Assembly (NCBI RefSeq): GCF_009193215.1
Contig: NZ_VYVA01000001.1
Location: 186,001 to 250,000, forward strand
Origin: Flavicella marina
GTDB lineage: Bacteria > Bacteroidota > Bacteroidia > Flavobacteriales > Flavobacteriaceae
DNA: 64,000 nt
Reading direction: 5' to 3'
Positions 37,393-47,033 of the stretch are shown here, in pieces. The stretch's first letter is position 1. Every line of letters starts with the position of its first letter. The notes under the pieces are model-generated. The model was not told where the DNA came from. It made no database searches and saw only the letters and a list, made by a program, of their open reading frames with translations. A program made the translations under genes and the position numbers.

Positions 37393-38142
37393 TTATTCCT
37401 TTTTTGCAATATAAAACCCATAACTATAATAAGATTTAAATTTTAAGTACAATTCTTTTTCTTTCGTATGATCGTCAACAATTTTCTTTGCCAAAGAACT
37501 GTTATCATGGCGATTTAGAAAAGCTTGGAATTTTGTTTCTAACGGAGTGTAGTAATTTTGAATCCAACTTTCTTCCGGCAAAAAAAAGGAACCTACTAAG
37601 GAAAAACCATTTTCTTCCAAAACTTTTATTTTATTTGAAGCTATAGCTATTTCTGGATATTCTTTATTCCAAAAGTCTTCAATTTCTTTAGGTCTTGAAT
37701 TGGTAATCCAAGTAATTTCACTCACAGCTAAATATCCTCCCTTTTTCAAGTAAGCATTCCAGTTTTTTACCCCAGCTTCAAACCCCATATTATAAATAGC
37801 TCCTTCTGACCAAATGATATCTAAAGACTCTGACTCAAAAGGTAAAGCATCCATAGAGGCATTTATCGTTCGGATGTTATCGGCCAATTCTAATTGATTT
37901 GCATTTTCATTTAAAACATCTAAAAATTCTGGAAACAAATCAACGGCACTAATTTGTGAATTTGTATGCTTGACCAGACTTAAAGTTTGTCCGCCTGTTC
38001 CGCATCCTATATCTGCGATATGTATTTTTCTATCTTTCGGCAAGCTCATAAAACTAAGAGCTCGTAAAGTATCTGATTGACTACCTGGGCCTTGACGTTC
38101 AGTGTTTTTAAATAAATCGATAATAAGTGCTAGTTCTTCCAT
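37393..38142 (-). CDS. Class I SAM-dependent methyltransferase
   Basis: A 249-residue cytosolic methyltransferase with the SAM-binding motif IHIADIGCGTGGQTLSLV (about residues 37-54), a ligand acidic end AVDLFPEFL and post-motif IWSEGAIYNMGFEAG. The N-terminal FKNTERQGPGSQSDTLRAL is shared by a group of small-molecule methyltransferases in Bacteroidota. The substrate is not identifiable. It stands alone between GH43 and an outer-membrane protein gene. Confidence 0.8.
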   Translation of the reverse strand: MEELALIIDLFKNTERQGPGSQSDTLRALSFMSLPKDRKIHIADIGCGTGGQTLSLVKHTNSQISAVDLFPEFLDVLNENANQLELADNIRTINASMDALPFESESLDIIWSEGAIYNMGFEAGVKNWNAYLKKGGYLAVSEITWITNSRPKEIEDFWNKEYPEIAIASNKIKVLEENGFSLVGSFFLPEESWIQNYYTPLETKFQAFLNRHDNSSLAKKIVDDHTKEKELYLKFKSYYSYGFYIAKKE

Positions 38143-38222
38143 TTAACAACTCTTGAAATTTGGTTACAAGGTACTAATCTTCATTAAATCGTTATCAAAC
38201 GCGAGTAACATGTTATTGCATC

Positions 38223-38987
38223 TTAAAACGTTTTTATAACTCGAAGCACACCAGACCCATCTATACTAGAATCATACCACTTTGCTCCAAATCCAAATTG
38301 AAACGAAAACCCATTATTTAGTTCGTAATGCAATTGAGGCAACACCAACAGCTCCATTTCATTGTCATCCAATCCTTGAAAAGTTGGATCGGTATTATTG
38401 ATCTCTAGACCAACTACCGTTCTTTTGTTTAAATCTGCAAAAACAGAAGCATTGATCAATATAGTATGTTTTTTCTGTGCAGCATCAGCACCAGATTCTA
38501 GCATGATACCGAAAAGCCCAATGGCACTCCAGGTTTCATTGAAACGGTATGCTGGCACATATAAGAAATTCATTTCCAATAAATCTTCATGGATATAATT
38601 CTCAGCAATCACCTGAACACCATGGATAAACTTATCGTTTTTCGATGCTCCAATAGTCCATTGCACAGCTGCTTTCAATGCTTCTAGTTCAAAATCATTC
38701 ATTGGAAACTCTAATTCTACTGCAAAATTATCAAACAAAGCGTATTCAATTTCAGGAGCCCATTCAACTCCCCGAAATGACGCATTATTTATAGGGAAAT
38801 CTGCCAATGTATTGATCTCCAACTCTCCCTTTTTTGCTCCAAGTCCTCTTACCAAATCAAACATTAATGGCTCAGGTATTTCAACAGTTGTATGCCCTAC
38901 TTCCTGGGCAACACTCACGTGAAAACTGCAAATACAAATTAAAACAAACAAATAAAACCTAGATAATGAAAAAGAAAAACCTGTCAT
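38223..38987 (-). CDS. Outer-membrane beta-barrel protein, unknown function
   Basis: A 254-residue exported protein with a signal peptide (hydrophobic residues 10-26, cleavage near VSVAQE) and about eight to ten amphipathic beta-strands (APEIEYALFDNFAVELEFP, MELLVLPQLHYELNNGFSFQ) ending in a terminal Phe (RVIKTF), as barrel proteins do. No domain was named with confidence. A -7 box lies 32 nt upstream. Confidence 0.6.
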   Translation of the reverse strand: MTGFSFSLSRFYLFVLICICSFHVSVAQEVGHTTVEIPEPLMFDLVRGLGAKKGELEINTLADFPINNASFRGVEWAPEIEYALFDNFAVELEFPMNDFELEALKAAVQWTIGASKNDKFIHGVQVIAENYIHEDLLEMNFLYVPAYRFNETWSAIGLFGIMLESGADAAQKKHTILINASVFADLNKRTVVGLEINNTDPTFQGLDDNEMELLVLPQLHYELNNGFSFQFGFGAKWYDSSIDGSGVLRVIKTF

Positions 38988-39018
38988 AAAAATTATTTTA
39001 AATCGACAATCTGTTTTA

Positions 39019-39026
39019 CAAAAATA
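39019..39026 (-). promoter_or_regulatory. Putative -7 box of the 38987 barrel gene
   Basis: The minus strand reads TATTTTTG (TAnnTTTG), 32 nt before the ATG. Confidence 0.4.
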
Positions 39027-39098
39027 CTTTTTTTACAACGTTGCTTCACTAAAAACATTAGAATTAACATTTAGTTTAGATAAACATTCTAGATCACA

Positions 39099-40022
39099 TC
39101 AATTCAAACTTTGACGAAATTCGTTTGGACTCATTGTAGTCTTCTTCTTAAATATTTTACTGAAATATTGAGGATACTCAAAACCTAAAGCATATGCTAT
39201 CTGACTCGAAGTATCTTTAGAATTCAACAACATAGTTTTTGCTTTATCGATGATGAATTTATGAATATGATCTTGGGTACTTTGTCCTGTTTCTTTTCGC
39301 AATAAATCACTCAAATATTTTGGTGACATTTGCATTTGCTCTCCACAATACTGAACCGTTGGAATACCGAATTCTAATTGTTTTTCTTTTGCATAATAAC
39401 CACGTAAAAACTGTTCGAATTCACTGGCGAGATCTTTGTTGAGATTTGTTCTTGTATAGAACTGCCTGTCGTAAAAACGAACACAATAATTCAACAGTAA
39501 TTCTAAATTTGAAATGATTAGATTTTGACTGTGTGCATCTAGCGTATTAGAAAACTCTTTTTCAATTTTTTCTGTGATTTCTGTTATGGTATTCTTTTCA
39601 TCGTCTGACACATGTAGCGCCTCATTTGAGGCATAAGAAAAGAAAGAAAATTTATCCATTATATCTCCGAGGTTTGACTTTCGAATTAAGTCTGGATGAA
39701 AAGCCAAAGTCCATCCATTGCCAGATTCTGAAACAGCTTCTTTTTTAAATTCTAACATTTGATTCGGAGCTGTAAACACGAGTGTACCTTCTTGAAAATC
39801 GTATGAATTTCTACCGTAATTGACAATCGTATATGTACAATTATCCTTCAAACTCACATGATATAAACCTAAGGTATATTTAACATTATCAACCTCTAGG
39901 TCTTTCAATTTATCCCCCATTCGAATTAAAGAAATCAAGGGGTGTTTTGGTTTTTCGATTCCTAAAAATTCGTGTATTTCAGATATCGTTTCAATATGTA
40001 TAATCTCTTTCATTGCACCCAA
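39099..40022 (-). CDS. AraC family transcriptional regulator
   Basis: A 307-residue regulator with an N-terminal cupin-like sensing domain (about 1-180) and a C-terminal double helix-turn-helix (QMSPKYLSDLLRKETG and SSQIAYALGFEYPQYFSKIF followed by MSPNEFRQSL). It is the third gene of an SDR-MBL-AraC operon (1 nt or less between genes), so it is probably a local regulator. The effector is unknown. Confidence 0.9.
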   Translation of the reverse strand: MGAMKEIIHIETISEIHEFLGIEKPKHPLISLIRMGDKLKDLEVDNVKYTLGLYHVSLKDNCTYTIVNYGRNSYDFQEGTLVFTAPNQMLEFKKEAVSESGNGWTLAFHPDLIRKSNLGDIMDKFSFFSYASNEALHVSDDEKNTITEITEKIEKEFSNTLDAHSQNLIISNLELLLNYCVRFYDRQFYTRTNLNKDLASEFEQFLRGYYAKEKQLEFGIPTVQYCGEQMQMSPKYLSDLLRKETGQSTQDHIHKFIIDKAKTMLLNSKDTSSQIAYALGFEYPQYFSKIFKKKTTMSPNEFRQSLN

Positions 40023-41156
40023 TTAATAATTTTCCCACCATTTTTTTGCAACAACCATGCTGTCTTTTACAAATATTTCTTGTCCTATTTCCGGTGTGAC
40101 AATCGGAAGACTCAATTCTTTTGCTTTTGCACTGACCCTGTTCACAGGGTCTGTCCAATCATGTAGTGCTAATTTGAAACCTCCCCAATGTATTGGCATT
40201 ATTTTTTTTGCTTTAACATCAACACCTGCTTGTGCTGTTTCCTCGGGCATCATATGTATATCAGACCATTTTTCGTTGTACTGACCACATTCCATCAAAG
40301 CCATATCAAAAGGTCCATACTTTTCGCCGATTTCTTTAAAATGATTTGCATATCCACTATCTCCACTAAAATAAATATTTTCATTCTGTGACTGAATGAC
40401 CCACGAAGCCCAAAGAGTACTTTTATTATTATTCAACTTTCTACCAGAAAAATGTTGCGCAGGTGTACATACAAAAGTCAAAGTTTCGAATTGAGTTTCT
40501 TGCCACCAATCTAATTCTGTAATAGAATCTTCTGGCACGCCCCAAGATTTTAAATGCACACCAACGCCAAGGGGCACATAAAAATGTTTTGTTTTATGCT
40601 TGATTGCATTTATGGTTTTATAATCTAAATGATCGTAGTGATCGTGCGAGAACAATACCGCGTCGATTTGTGGAAGTTTGTCAACTGCCAACGGAAATTC
40701 TTTGTTAAACCTTGGCGCTCCCAGAAGAGGATGCGGTGCTGCGACTTCACCAAACATAGGATCTAGTAAAATATTTCTTCCCTCTAATTGAAGTAAAAAA
40801 GAAGAGTGTCCAAACCAAACCAATTTAGCCTCTCCTTTGTAATTCGCTACCTCAGAAGAATCAATTTTTGTTACATTTATATCTGTTTTAGGTCTACCGT
40901 TAGGAACTTTTGTGGTAAAAAATGTAAATGCCAATTTCATCGTTTCAGAAAAGCTCAACTCTTTAGGAACATCATTTGAATTATTAAATACACCATTTCT
41001 AAATTGTTTAGAAGTTTTGTAAAGTTCTTGATCTTCTTTGCTTACATCTCCACCAAAACTGGGGTAAAAAGACACAAACAACATATAAACACCGATTAGA
41101 GAAACCAAAATAGCAACAAATAGAATCATACCTTTTTTTATTAGCTTTTTAAACAT
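40023..41156 (-). CDS. MBL-fold metal-dependent hydrolase (NAPE-PLD/UlaG-like)
   Basis: A 377-residue metallo-beta-lactamase-fold protein with an N-terminal membrane anchor (GMILFVAILVSLIGVYMLFV). The metal site is FSHDHYDHLDY (HxHxDH), with AQHFSGR, YFSGDSGYANHF and PIHWGGFKLALHDW supplying further ligands. The overall pattern (LVWFGHSSFLLQLEG, LLDPMFGE) matches the N-acyl-phosphatidylethanolamine phospholipase D/UlaG group. It lies between an SDR and an AraC gene in one operon, and the natural substrate cannot be inferred. Confidence 0.87.
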   Translation of the reverse strand: MFKKLIKKGMILFVAILVSLIGVYMLFVSFYPSFGGDVSKEDQELYKTSKQFRNGVFNNSNDVPKELSFSETMKLAFTFFTTKVPNGRPKTDINVTKIDSSEVANYKGEAKLVWFGHSSFLLQLEGRNILLDPMFGEVAAPHPLLGAPRFNKEFPLAVDKLPQIDAVLFSHDHYDHLDYKTINAIKHKTKHFYVPLGVGVHLKSWGVPEDSITELDWWQETQFETLTFVCTPAQHFSGRKLNNNKSTLWASWVIQSQNENIYFSGDSGYANHFKEIGEKYGPFDMALMECGQYNEKWSDIHMMPEETAQAGVDVKAKKIMPIHWGGFKLALHDWTDPVNRVSAKAKELSLPIVTPEIGQEIFVKDSMVVAKKWWENY

Positions 41157-41157
41157 C

Positions 41158-41976
41158 TTATTTGAATTGACTCATCATTAATTTATCAAAAAATCGATCA
41201 CCAAACCATTTGCGGATTGCAACTGAAGGTTTCGCCATATAGCCTCGTAAATATCGTGTTTTTGGTTTCTTTGTCATTGCGGCATTGGCAATAACTTTAC
41301 CTAAAACATCCACTTTTGTAAGTCCATTACTTGTGTACATTTTCACAAGACCCTCCGCTACTTTATTTGCAAACGCTGCATACGCACCTTGCCCTGAAGT
41401 TTTCCTTAAATTTTCAGCTGCAATAACACCCCATGCTGTCTTGATCCCTCCTGGTTCCACGAGAACAACATCAATACCTTTTTCTGCTAATTCTAAACGA
41501 AGACAATCACTCCATCCTTCTAATGCATGTTTTGTAGCATGATACCATGCGCCCATCGGAGTATACACCTTACCTCCCATCGAAGAAATATTCACAATTC
41601 TTCCTGAACTATTTTCTCTCATACTCGGCAATACCAATTGTGTAATTCTGGCCAAACCAAAAATGTTCACTTCAAATTGTCTTTTTGCTTCTTCAATAGT
41701 AACATCTTCAACGGCTCCATAGGAACCATACCCAGCATTGTTAATCAAAACATCTATCTTACCTTCTATTTTTAATACTGTATTTACACAGCTTACAATG
41801 GATGCATCGTCTGTTAAATCCAAAGAAACAATTTGCATTCCTTTTTCTTGTAAATCTCTCATTTCTTCTAGCCTTCTTGCTGCACCATATACTTTATGGC
41901 CTTGGGCATGTAAAAAATTTGCAGTTGATTTACCCATTCCAGAAGACGCTCCAGTTATCACTATTACTTTACTCAT
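41158..41976 (-). CDS. Short-chain dehydrogenase/reductase (SDR)
   Basis: A 272-residue NAD(P)-dependent oxidoreductase of the classical SDR type. The cofactor motif is VITGASSGMGKSTANFL (TGxxxGxG), then NNAGYGSYG, the catalytic Ser in IVNISSMGG and the YxxxK pair in WYHATKHALEGW. It is the first gene of the SDR-MBL-AraC operon, with a -7 box 36 nt upstream. The substrate is unknown; SDR-AraC pairs are common in detoxification or lipid-modification operons (family knowledge). Confidence 0.92.
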   Translation of the reverse strand: MSKVIVITGASSGMGKSTANFLHAQGHKVYGAARRLEEMRDLQEKGMQIVSLDLTDDASIVSCVNTVLKIEGKIDVLINNAGYGSYGAVEDVTIEEAKRQFEVNIFGLARITQLVLPSMRENSSGRIVNISSMGGKVYTPMGAWYHATKHALEGWSDCLRLELAEKGIDVVLVEPGGIKTAWGVIAAENLRKTSGQGAYAAFANKVAEGLVKMYTSNGLTKVDVLGKVIANAAMTKKPKTRYLRGYMAKPSVAIRKWFGDRFFDKLMMSQFK

Positions 41977-42011
41977 ATCGAACTATTTAAGCATTAATTA
42001 ATTGAATACTT

Positions 42012-42019
42012 CAAAAGTA
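42012..42019 (-). promoter_or_regulatory. Putative -7 box of the SDR-MBL-AraC operon
   Basis: The minus strand reads TACTTTTG (TAnnTTTG), 36 nt before the SDR ATG. Confidence 0.45.
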
Positions 42020-42199
42020 AATCTATCTATCGATTGCAATGTATGCTAATTGCCGATACTTGAATACTTTTTTCTTTTTACTCGATTCACACACCTAAAA
42101 TACTGCAATAAACATTAATAATTCTAGAACCTATTTTATTATTGACAATAACCTAACCACATCTGACAACTAAGAAACCTCTAAAACTTAGAATAAAAG

Positions 42200-42207
42200 T
42201 AATTTTG
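42200..42207 (+). promoter_or_regulatory. Putative -7 box of the GH12-like lipoprotein gene
   Basis: TAATTTTG matches TAnnTTTG, 21 nt before the ATG at 42229. Confidence 0.45.
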
Positions 42208-42228
42208 ATACCAATAGACTGAAAAAAT

Positions 42229-43203
42229 ATGGGTAATATTAAAAACATACTATTTTTTATCAATTGCATCGCTACAATTGTATTTTTTATGGCGTGTTCA
42301 TCTCCAGAAGAAAATGAAATTATTGAGAGTACACCACCGGCTGAAAAAGTTTATGTAACAGGTGCAGAAACTATAATTCCGTATCATACGTTGAAAATGT
42401 ATTTGGATGAAAATTTTAGTCAGATGTATTTTTTAGATACCAAATTTAACGAAAGTCATGGAGGAAGTTATGTTTTAGATTATTTCGATGAAGGTGGTCA
42501 AGGAATGGACTCTTACCCAAGTATCACTATTGGAAGTGTAACTTTTGGAAATAATTATTGGGTTTCTGATAAAGCAGTAGTTGGAATGCCAGTACAATTG
42601 AAAGACATCTCTAATACTTTGACTTTTGATTTTAAAACAAGTCAATTAGAAGCTAATGACATTGATGATAAATGGATGGCTTCTATCAACTTTATTTTTG
42701 ATAATTATGGAACTGAAACAAGTGAACCTGTAGCTAGTGAACGAGATTACGATTTAGTAATTATGCACGCGCATCACAATTTCAATGATAGCGTTCAAGA
42801 CAAACCGTTGGACGAAAATACCAAAACCACACATTGGTATTTCGCTAGAAACTCCGACAAAAGTTTGAAACCTTACCACCTAACTATCGATGGAAAAACA
42901 TACACTTATGCGGTTCGATATAAATTTTTTATCAATTCAGGAGATAAGAATAATAAAACTCACTTGAAATTTATCCCATACGGAAATACGGAGTTACCTG
43001 AAATTTTAAAAATCAACGTAAAAGAAGTCATTCAAACCACCAAAGATTATTTGCCATATGTAAATCTCACGCCAGAATTGAGAACCCTAGCGGAAACCAA
43101 TATTGCTTTACCAAATGCATGGCTTAAAAGCATCAATGCTGGATATGAAGTTTACACGGGAAATGCCACATTAAATATTGAGCAATTCAGAGTAAACCTA
43201 TAA
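42229..43203 (+). CDS. Surface lipoprotein with a divergent GH12-like fold
   Basis: A 324-residue lipoprotein (lipobox FMAC, C23). Residues about 90-324 align by eye with GH12 endoglucanases of clan GH-C: SYPSITIG, then WMASINFIFDNYG, the beta-strand YDLVIM at 174-179 (GH12: YE-[IL]-MIW), LTIDGKTYTYAV, a helix IKINV-type KINVKEVIQTTKDYL, and the C-terminal INAGYEVYTGNATLNIEQF matching the GH12 ending GTEPFTGSxTLxVxxw. E307 sits at the GH12 acid/base position, but the nucleophile position is D175, not Glu. So it is either a new glycan-active family or a binding protein that lost activity. Monocistronic, convergent with GH2. Confidence 0.55.
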   Translation: MGNIKNILFFINCIATIVFFMACSSPEENEIIESTPPAEKVYVTGAETIIPYHTLKMYLDENFSQMYFLDTKFNESHGGSYVLDYFDEGGQGMDSYPSITIGSVTFGNNYWVSDKAVVGMPVQLKDISNTLTFDFKTSQLEANDIDDKWMASINFIFDNYGTETSEPVASERDYDLVIMHAHHNFNDSVQDKPLDENTKTTHWYFARNSDKSLKPYHLTIDGKTYTYAVRYKFFINSGDKNNKTHLKFIPYGNTELPEILKINVKEVIQTTKDYLPYVNLTPELRTLAETNIALPNAWLKSINAGYEVYTGNATLNIEQFRVNL

Positions 43204-43289
43204 TTCTGGTGAAAGACAGCGTCATCCACAAGAATTTCAATTAAAACCAAGCTGTTCAAAGACTAAAAGAAACATTTTTATTACAACCT

Positions 43290-45701
43290 CTATTCCAAGG
43301 TCAAATAGGTCCCTTTAAAATTTTGATTCAGCACCATAATTTCAGTTTTGTTATGTTCTTTTGAAGGAACCACTTCAATACTTGCCTCACCGTTTGCCAT
43401 ATTTATAATTTCACTACCCGTTGGTGTCCCTTGATGTTTCAGCGTTGCTCCACCACTTAAACATTGAAAATACACACGATTTTCATAATCTAAACAACGT
43501 AAGTTATTCTTATCAACAGCGATAGCAGAAACTAAATAATTTCCATTCTCGAGTACTTCGTAAGATAATCTTAAACTTTTAGCAGGTCCATTTTTCACAA
43601 ACCTATAATTCACCTTCAAAGAGTCTCTGTAGGTATTTTGGCCTTTTGACTTCCCTACAGCAACCAAATCATTTTCTCCTTTTTTAAAGTTAACGTTCCA
43701 AGTTAATCCAGAAGCTGGAAATTTTGTGATATCTCTTTTCTTAGTTCCTAAAGATTTTCCATTTTGATACAACTCTACCTCAGAACAATTGCTGTAAACA
43801 CTGATTTCTCTTGCTTTATTTTTCGGTCCTTGACGCTCTGTCCATGTATGCGATTCGATATATGTAAAAGGCTCATCACTCCAGTAACTTTTAAATACAT
43901 AATAAGCATCTTTCGGAATTCCATTTCTATCTGTAATACCTTTTTGATTCATATATGGGATATCATTTTCTGGACGCAATGGTGTTCCAAAATCTTTAAA
44001 GGCCCATTGAATATTACCGACAAAAGTAGCATCCAATTCTGAAATTCTTAAATGCCAATCAAATAAGTCAACGATGTAATTCTCACTCCAATCCCCAATT
44101 TGAGCTATGTTTGCGACATCCGTTTGAACAATAGCTTCTTCCCATCCATCAGAGTTAATACGCCCCTCACCTGTAATTGGGTTTTCGCTATGCCTACCTA
44201 GATGACTTGAGCCACCGTACTCTGCATGAATAAAATGTGGGTATTGCTTTTTATACAGATCAATCGCTTTTTGGTAACTCTTATAACTACCCGAATACCA
44301 ACCAGACCATATTGATGGAGAAAAAACATCCACAATATCTGCTCCTTCATAATATTTTCTGATCGCTGTTTTTCTTGAAGGATCTAATTCATGAGCTAAA
44401 TCGTTTAATTCTGTTAAAAAACTATTTATCTTTTCTGTATCATCTCCATTTTCGAAATCAGGCAACCAATAAATCTCATTTCCTAAAGACCAAATAATAA
44501 TACTTGGATGGTTTTGATTTTGAACGATCATTTCCGTTAACAAATTCTTTGCATTTTTTTTCCAAACATCATTTCCAACACCTCCACGACACCATGGCAA
44601 TTCATCCCAAACCAACAATCCCAAAGAATCACATGCCTTATATATTTCAGGGTCTTGAGGGTAATGCGCCAATCTCACGAAATTCGCCCCCATTTTCTTA
44701 ATTGATTTCATATCATTCCAATGCTGTTCGTTTGACATTGCTGCACCAACTCCAGCATGTTCCTCGTGTCTGTGAGTTCCTCTTAACAGCAACCTTTTAC
44801 CGTTTAAATAAAAAGGGCCATTCTTTTTAAATTCAAACCATCGGAATCCAACTTTGTCATGTAATACGTCCAATTCAACACCTTCTTTTAACAAAGAAAC
44901 TGACACCGAATATAGAATTGGATTTTTAGTATCCCATAATTCAGGGTTTACAATAGAATCCAATGCAACTTCCATAGAGTTACTGGATACCTTTTCTTTT
45001 TTCGATAAAACTTCAATTCCTTTCGAATTCTTGAGAACTGTTTTCAAAAATAAGTTTTCCTCATTTTCCAAATTATTGATTTGAACATCTACGTGCATAG
45101 ATGCTCGATCATTAGAAACAACTGGTGTACTAATCTTCAGTTTTGCCAAATGTGTTTTAGGTTTTACTAACCACCAAACATCTCTGGTAATCCCTCCATA
45201 GATAAAAAAATCGCTCTTTTGTGAAGGAATCAACTCTGGGTTGTACCCATTGTCTACCCTAACTAATATTTCATTTGTTCCCTCCTTAATAAATTTTGAA
45301 ACATCTATTTCAAATCCAATATATCCTCCAATATGCTCTCCCGCTTTTTCTCCGTTTACGAACACCTGAGAAGTACAATTCGCACCTTCAAAATATAAAG
45401 CATAAAGACACGCACTCGATAGTGTAGGAATCTCTAATGTTTTCTTGTACCAACTTGCGTTTCGTCGGTAACCCGGTTCATTGTCTGTAACATCTAAATT
45501 ATTCCAAGTATGTGGCAAATCAATTTTTGACCATTCTTTTGATAATTCAGGCATACCTTCGGAGTCATCCTCAAAATACAACCAATGCTCATTGATATTT
45601 TGTTTTGTACGTTGCATCGTATCACTTGCATTTTTACAACAAGAATACATTGCAAACAGTAGAATAGAACAAAAAGATTTAATTAGGATTTGAATTTTCA
45701 T
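43290..45701 (-). CDS. GH2 glycosidase lipoprotein (beta-galactosidase/glucuronidase type)
   Basis: An 803-residue GH2 enzyme with a likely lipoprotein signal (MYSCC, C21 or C22). Domains in order: sugar-binding (INEHWLYFEDD, LPHTWNNLDVTDNEPGYRR), immunoglobulin-like, TIM barrel with acid/base E409 in IWSLGNEIYW and nucleophile E494 in IHAEYGGSSH, then a C-terminal DUF4982-like sandwich. It is 12 nt downstream of GH88, and the pair suggests a glycan containing uronic acid next to a beta-linked sugar. Beta-galactosidase and beta-glucuronidase cannot be told apart reliably from these motifs. Confidence 0.9.
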   Translation of the reverse strand: MKIQILIKSFCSILLFAMYSCCKNASDTMQRTKQNINEHWLYFEDDSEGMPELSKEWSKIDLPHTWNNLDVTDNEPGYRRNASWYKKTLEIPTLSSACLYALYFEGANCTSQVFVNGEKAGEHIGGYIGFEIDVSKFIKEGTNEILVRVDNGYNPELIPSQKSDFFIYGGITRDVWWLVKPKTHLAKLKISTPVVSNDRASMHVDVQINNLENEENLFLKTVLKNSKGIEVLSKKEKVSSNSMEVALDSIVNPELWDTKNPILYSVSVSLLKEGVELDVLHDKVGFRWFEFKKNGPFYLNGKRLLLRGTHRHEEHAGVGAAMSNEQHWNDMKSIKKMGANFVRLAHYPQDPEIYKACDSLGLLVWDELPWCRGGVGNDVWKKNAKNLLTEMIVQNQNHPSIIIWSLGNEIYWLPDFENGDDTEKINSFLTELNDLAHELDPSRKTAIRKYYEGADIVDVFSPSIWSGWYSGSYKSYQKAIDLYKKQYPHFIHAEYGGSSHLGRHSENPITGEGRINSDGWEEAIVQTDVANIAQIGDWSENYIVDLFDWHLRISELDATFVGNIQWAFKDFGTPLRPENDIPYMNQKGITDRNGIPKDAYYVFKSYWSDEPFTYIESHTWTERQGPKNKAREISVYSNCSEVELYQNGKSLGTKKRDITKFPASGLTWNVNFKKGENDLVAVGKSKGQNTYRDSLKVNYRFVKNGPAKSLRLSYEVLENGNYLVSAIAVDKNNLRCLDYENRVYFQCLSGGATLKHQGTPTGSEIINMANGEASIEVVPSKEHNKTEIMVLNQNFKGTYLTLE

Positions 45702-45713
45702 ACGAGGATATTT

Positions 45714-46916
45714 TTATTTTTCTTTTGAAGAACTTTTTTGTCTTAGTAACGCTTCTAAAAAATAATAGTCTGCATATACTATAGGTTCGTCAATCTCATC
45801 ATTTTTGGGACCATTTCCCGTACTATGTTTTAATATAAATGGACCATTTATAGATTCTTCTAAAAGATAATTCTTGGAATTCAAATTATTTAAAACTCTC
45901 GTTGCAAATGTACTATAAGATTGTTTTTTCGTATACGAATACAGTTCAAATAACCCTGAGCTTACTAAAGCCGCTGCAGAGGCATCCCTTGGAGTATCTG
46001 GACCCGAAGGCAAATCAAAATCCCAGTACGGTATTCCATCTTCAGGCAAATTTTTATGAGACATATAATAAGTTGCTGTCGCTTCGGCTTGGTCTAAAAA
46101 CTCTTTGTTTTTAGTATATCTATAGGCTATTGTAAAACCATAAATTGCCCAACCTTGTCCGCGTGCCCATGAAGACTCATCATGAATACCTTGATGCGTC
46201 ACCTTTTGCTTCACAGCACCATTTATCGTATCATAAACAACAACATGATACGTGCTATTATCTGGTCTAAAATGATTATTTAAAGTTGTTTTCGCATGTT
46301 GTTCTGCTATTTTATGAAAAGTACTATCTCCAGAAATCTTAGTTGCTTCAAACAACAACTCTAAATTCATCATATTATCAATGATTACTGGAAACTCCCA
46401 TATATCAGCATTAAAATCCCACGAACGTAACAACTTCACGTTGCTGTTATACCTCGTGCATAATGTTTTTGCACTTTGTACAATTACATCTTTATAATAT
46501 TGATTTTCATGATATTTCAATCCTTCACCAAAACTGCAAAATATTTTAAACCCCATGTCATGCGTTTTGTCATTCCATTGCTGGTCTTCCATCAAAGCAG
46601 TCCACTCCATGGCTTTGTTTTTAAATTCTTTTTTCCCTGTCAAAGCATAAATTTGCCATAAGTTCCCTGGGAAAAAACCACTCGTCCAATCTTTAGAGGG
46701 GACTTTATGAATTTCTTCAGGATTTAAGGACATACTTCTAGGAAATGAAAGTGCATCTACCTGATAATCGAGTAAATTTTCAAAACGTTTTTCTAATAAT
46801 CCGTTTGCATCTGTTGTACTTATTTTTTCCCCTTTGTTAGTATTAGATTTACATGCTCCGAAGAGCAACGCAAACCCTATAAATACTATAAAATTATTTT
46901 TCTTCATTGAAATCAT
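45714..46916 (-). CDS. GH88 unsaturated glucuronyl hydrolase lipoprotein
   Basis: A 400-residue lipoprotein (lipobox FGACKS, C22) of the (alpha/alpha)6-barrel UGL family, which removes the 4,5-unsaturated uronate left at the non-reducing end by polysaccharide lyases. The catalytic Asp pair is visible: D120 in THDMGF and D180 in VIIDNMMNL, with WTSGFFPGNLW at about 77 and ARGQGWAIYGF near 262. A second Met (residue 4) is an alternative start. The gene begins 3 nt after the stop of a SusD remnant, so it was once downstream of susCD. No -7 box was seen before it; expression may depend on readthrough. Confidence 0.93.
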   Translation of the reverse strand: MISMKKNNFIVFIGFALLFGACKSNTNKGEKISTTDANGLLEKRFENLLDYQVDALSFPRSMSLNPEEIHKVPSKDWTSGFFPGNLWQIYALTGKKEFKNKAMEWTALMEDQQWNDKTHDMGFKIFCSFGEGLKYHENQYYKDVIVQSAKTLCTRYNSNVKLLRSWDFNADIWEFPVIIDNMMNLELLFEATKISGDSTFHKIAEQHAKTTLNNHFRPDNSTYHVVVYDTINGAVKQKVTHQGIHDESSWARGQGWAIYGFTIAYRYTKNKEFLDQAEATATYYMSHKNLPEDGIPYWDFDLPSGPDTPRDASAAALVSSGLFELYSYTKKQSYSTFATRVLNNLNSKNYLLEESINGPFILKHSTGNGPKNDEIDEPIVYADYYFLEALLRQKSSSKEK

Positions 46917-46919
46917 AAA

Positions 46920-47033
46920 TTAATATCCGTTGTTTTGAGCTAGTAAGTTAGGATTTCTTTTCAATTCATCCTCTGGAAATAGTAAATAACAATCTCTAGA
47001 TGCATAAAAACCTAAAAGACCATTTCGATATTG
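46920..47033 (-). pseudogene. SusD C-terminal remnant (37 codons)
   Basis: On the minus strand an open frame of 37 codons ends GFYASRDCYLLFPEDELKRN followed by PNLLAQNNGY and a TAA (46920-46922). This is the canonical C-terminus of SusD lipoproteins, with the RD-LFP-E-[LI]-NPNL-QN-GY pattern. A stop codon (47034-47036) lies directly upstream in frame, and no more SusD or SusC sequence is present before glmM 50 nt further on. It is therefore a deletion scar of a SusCD pair that preceded GH88. Its upstream end is inside the hairpin at 47014-47063. Confidence 0.82.
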
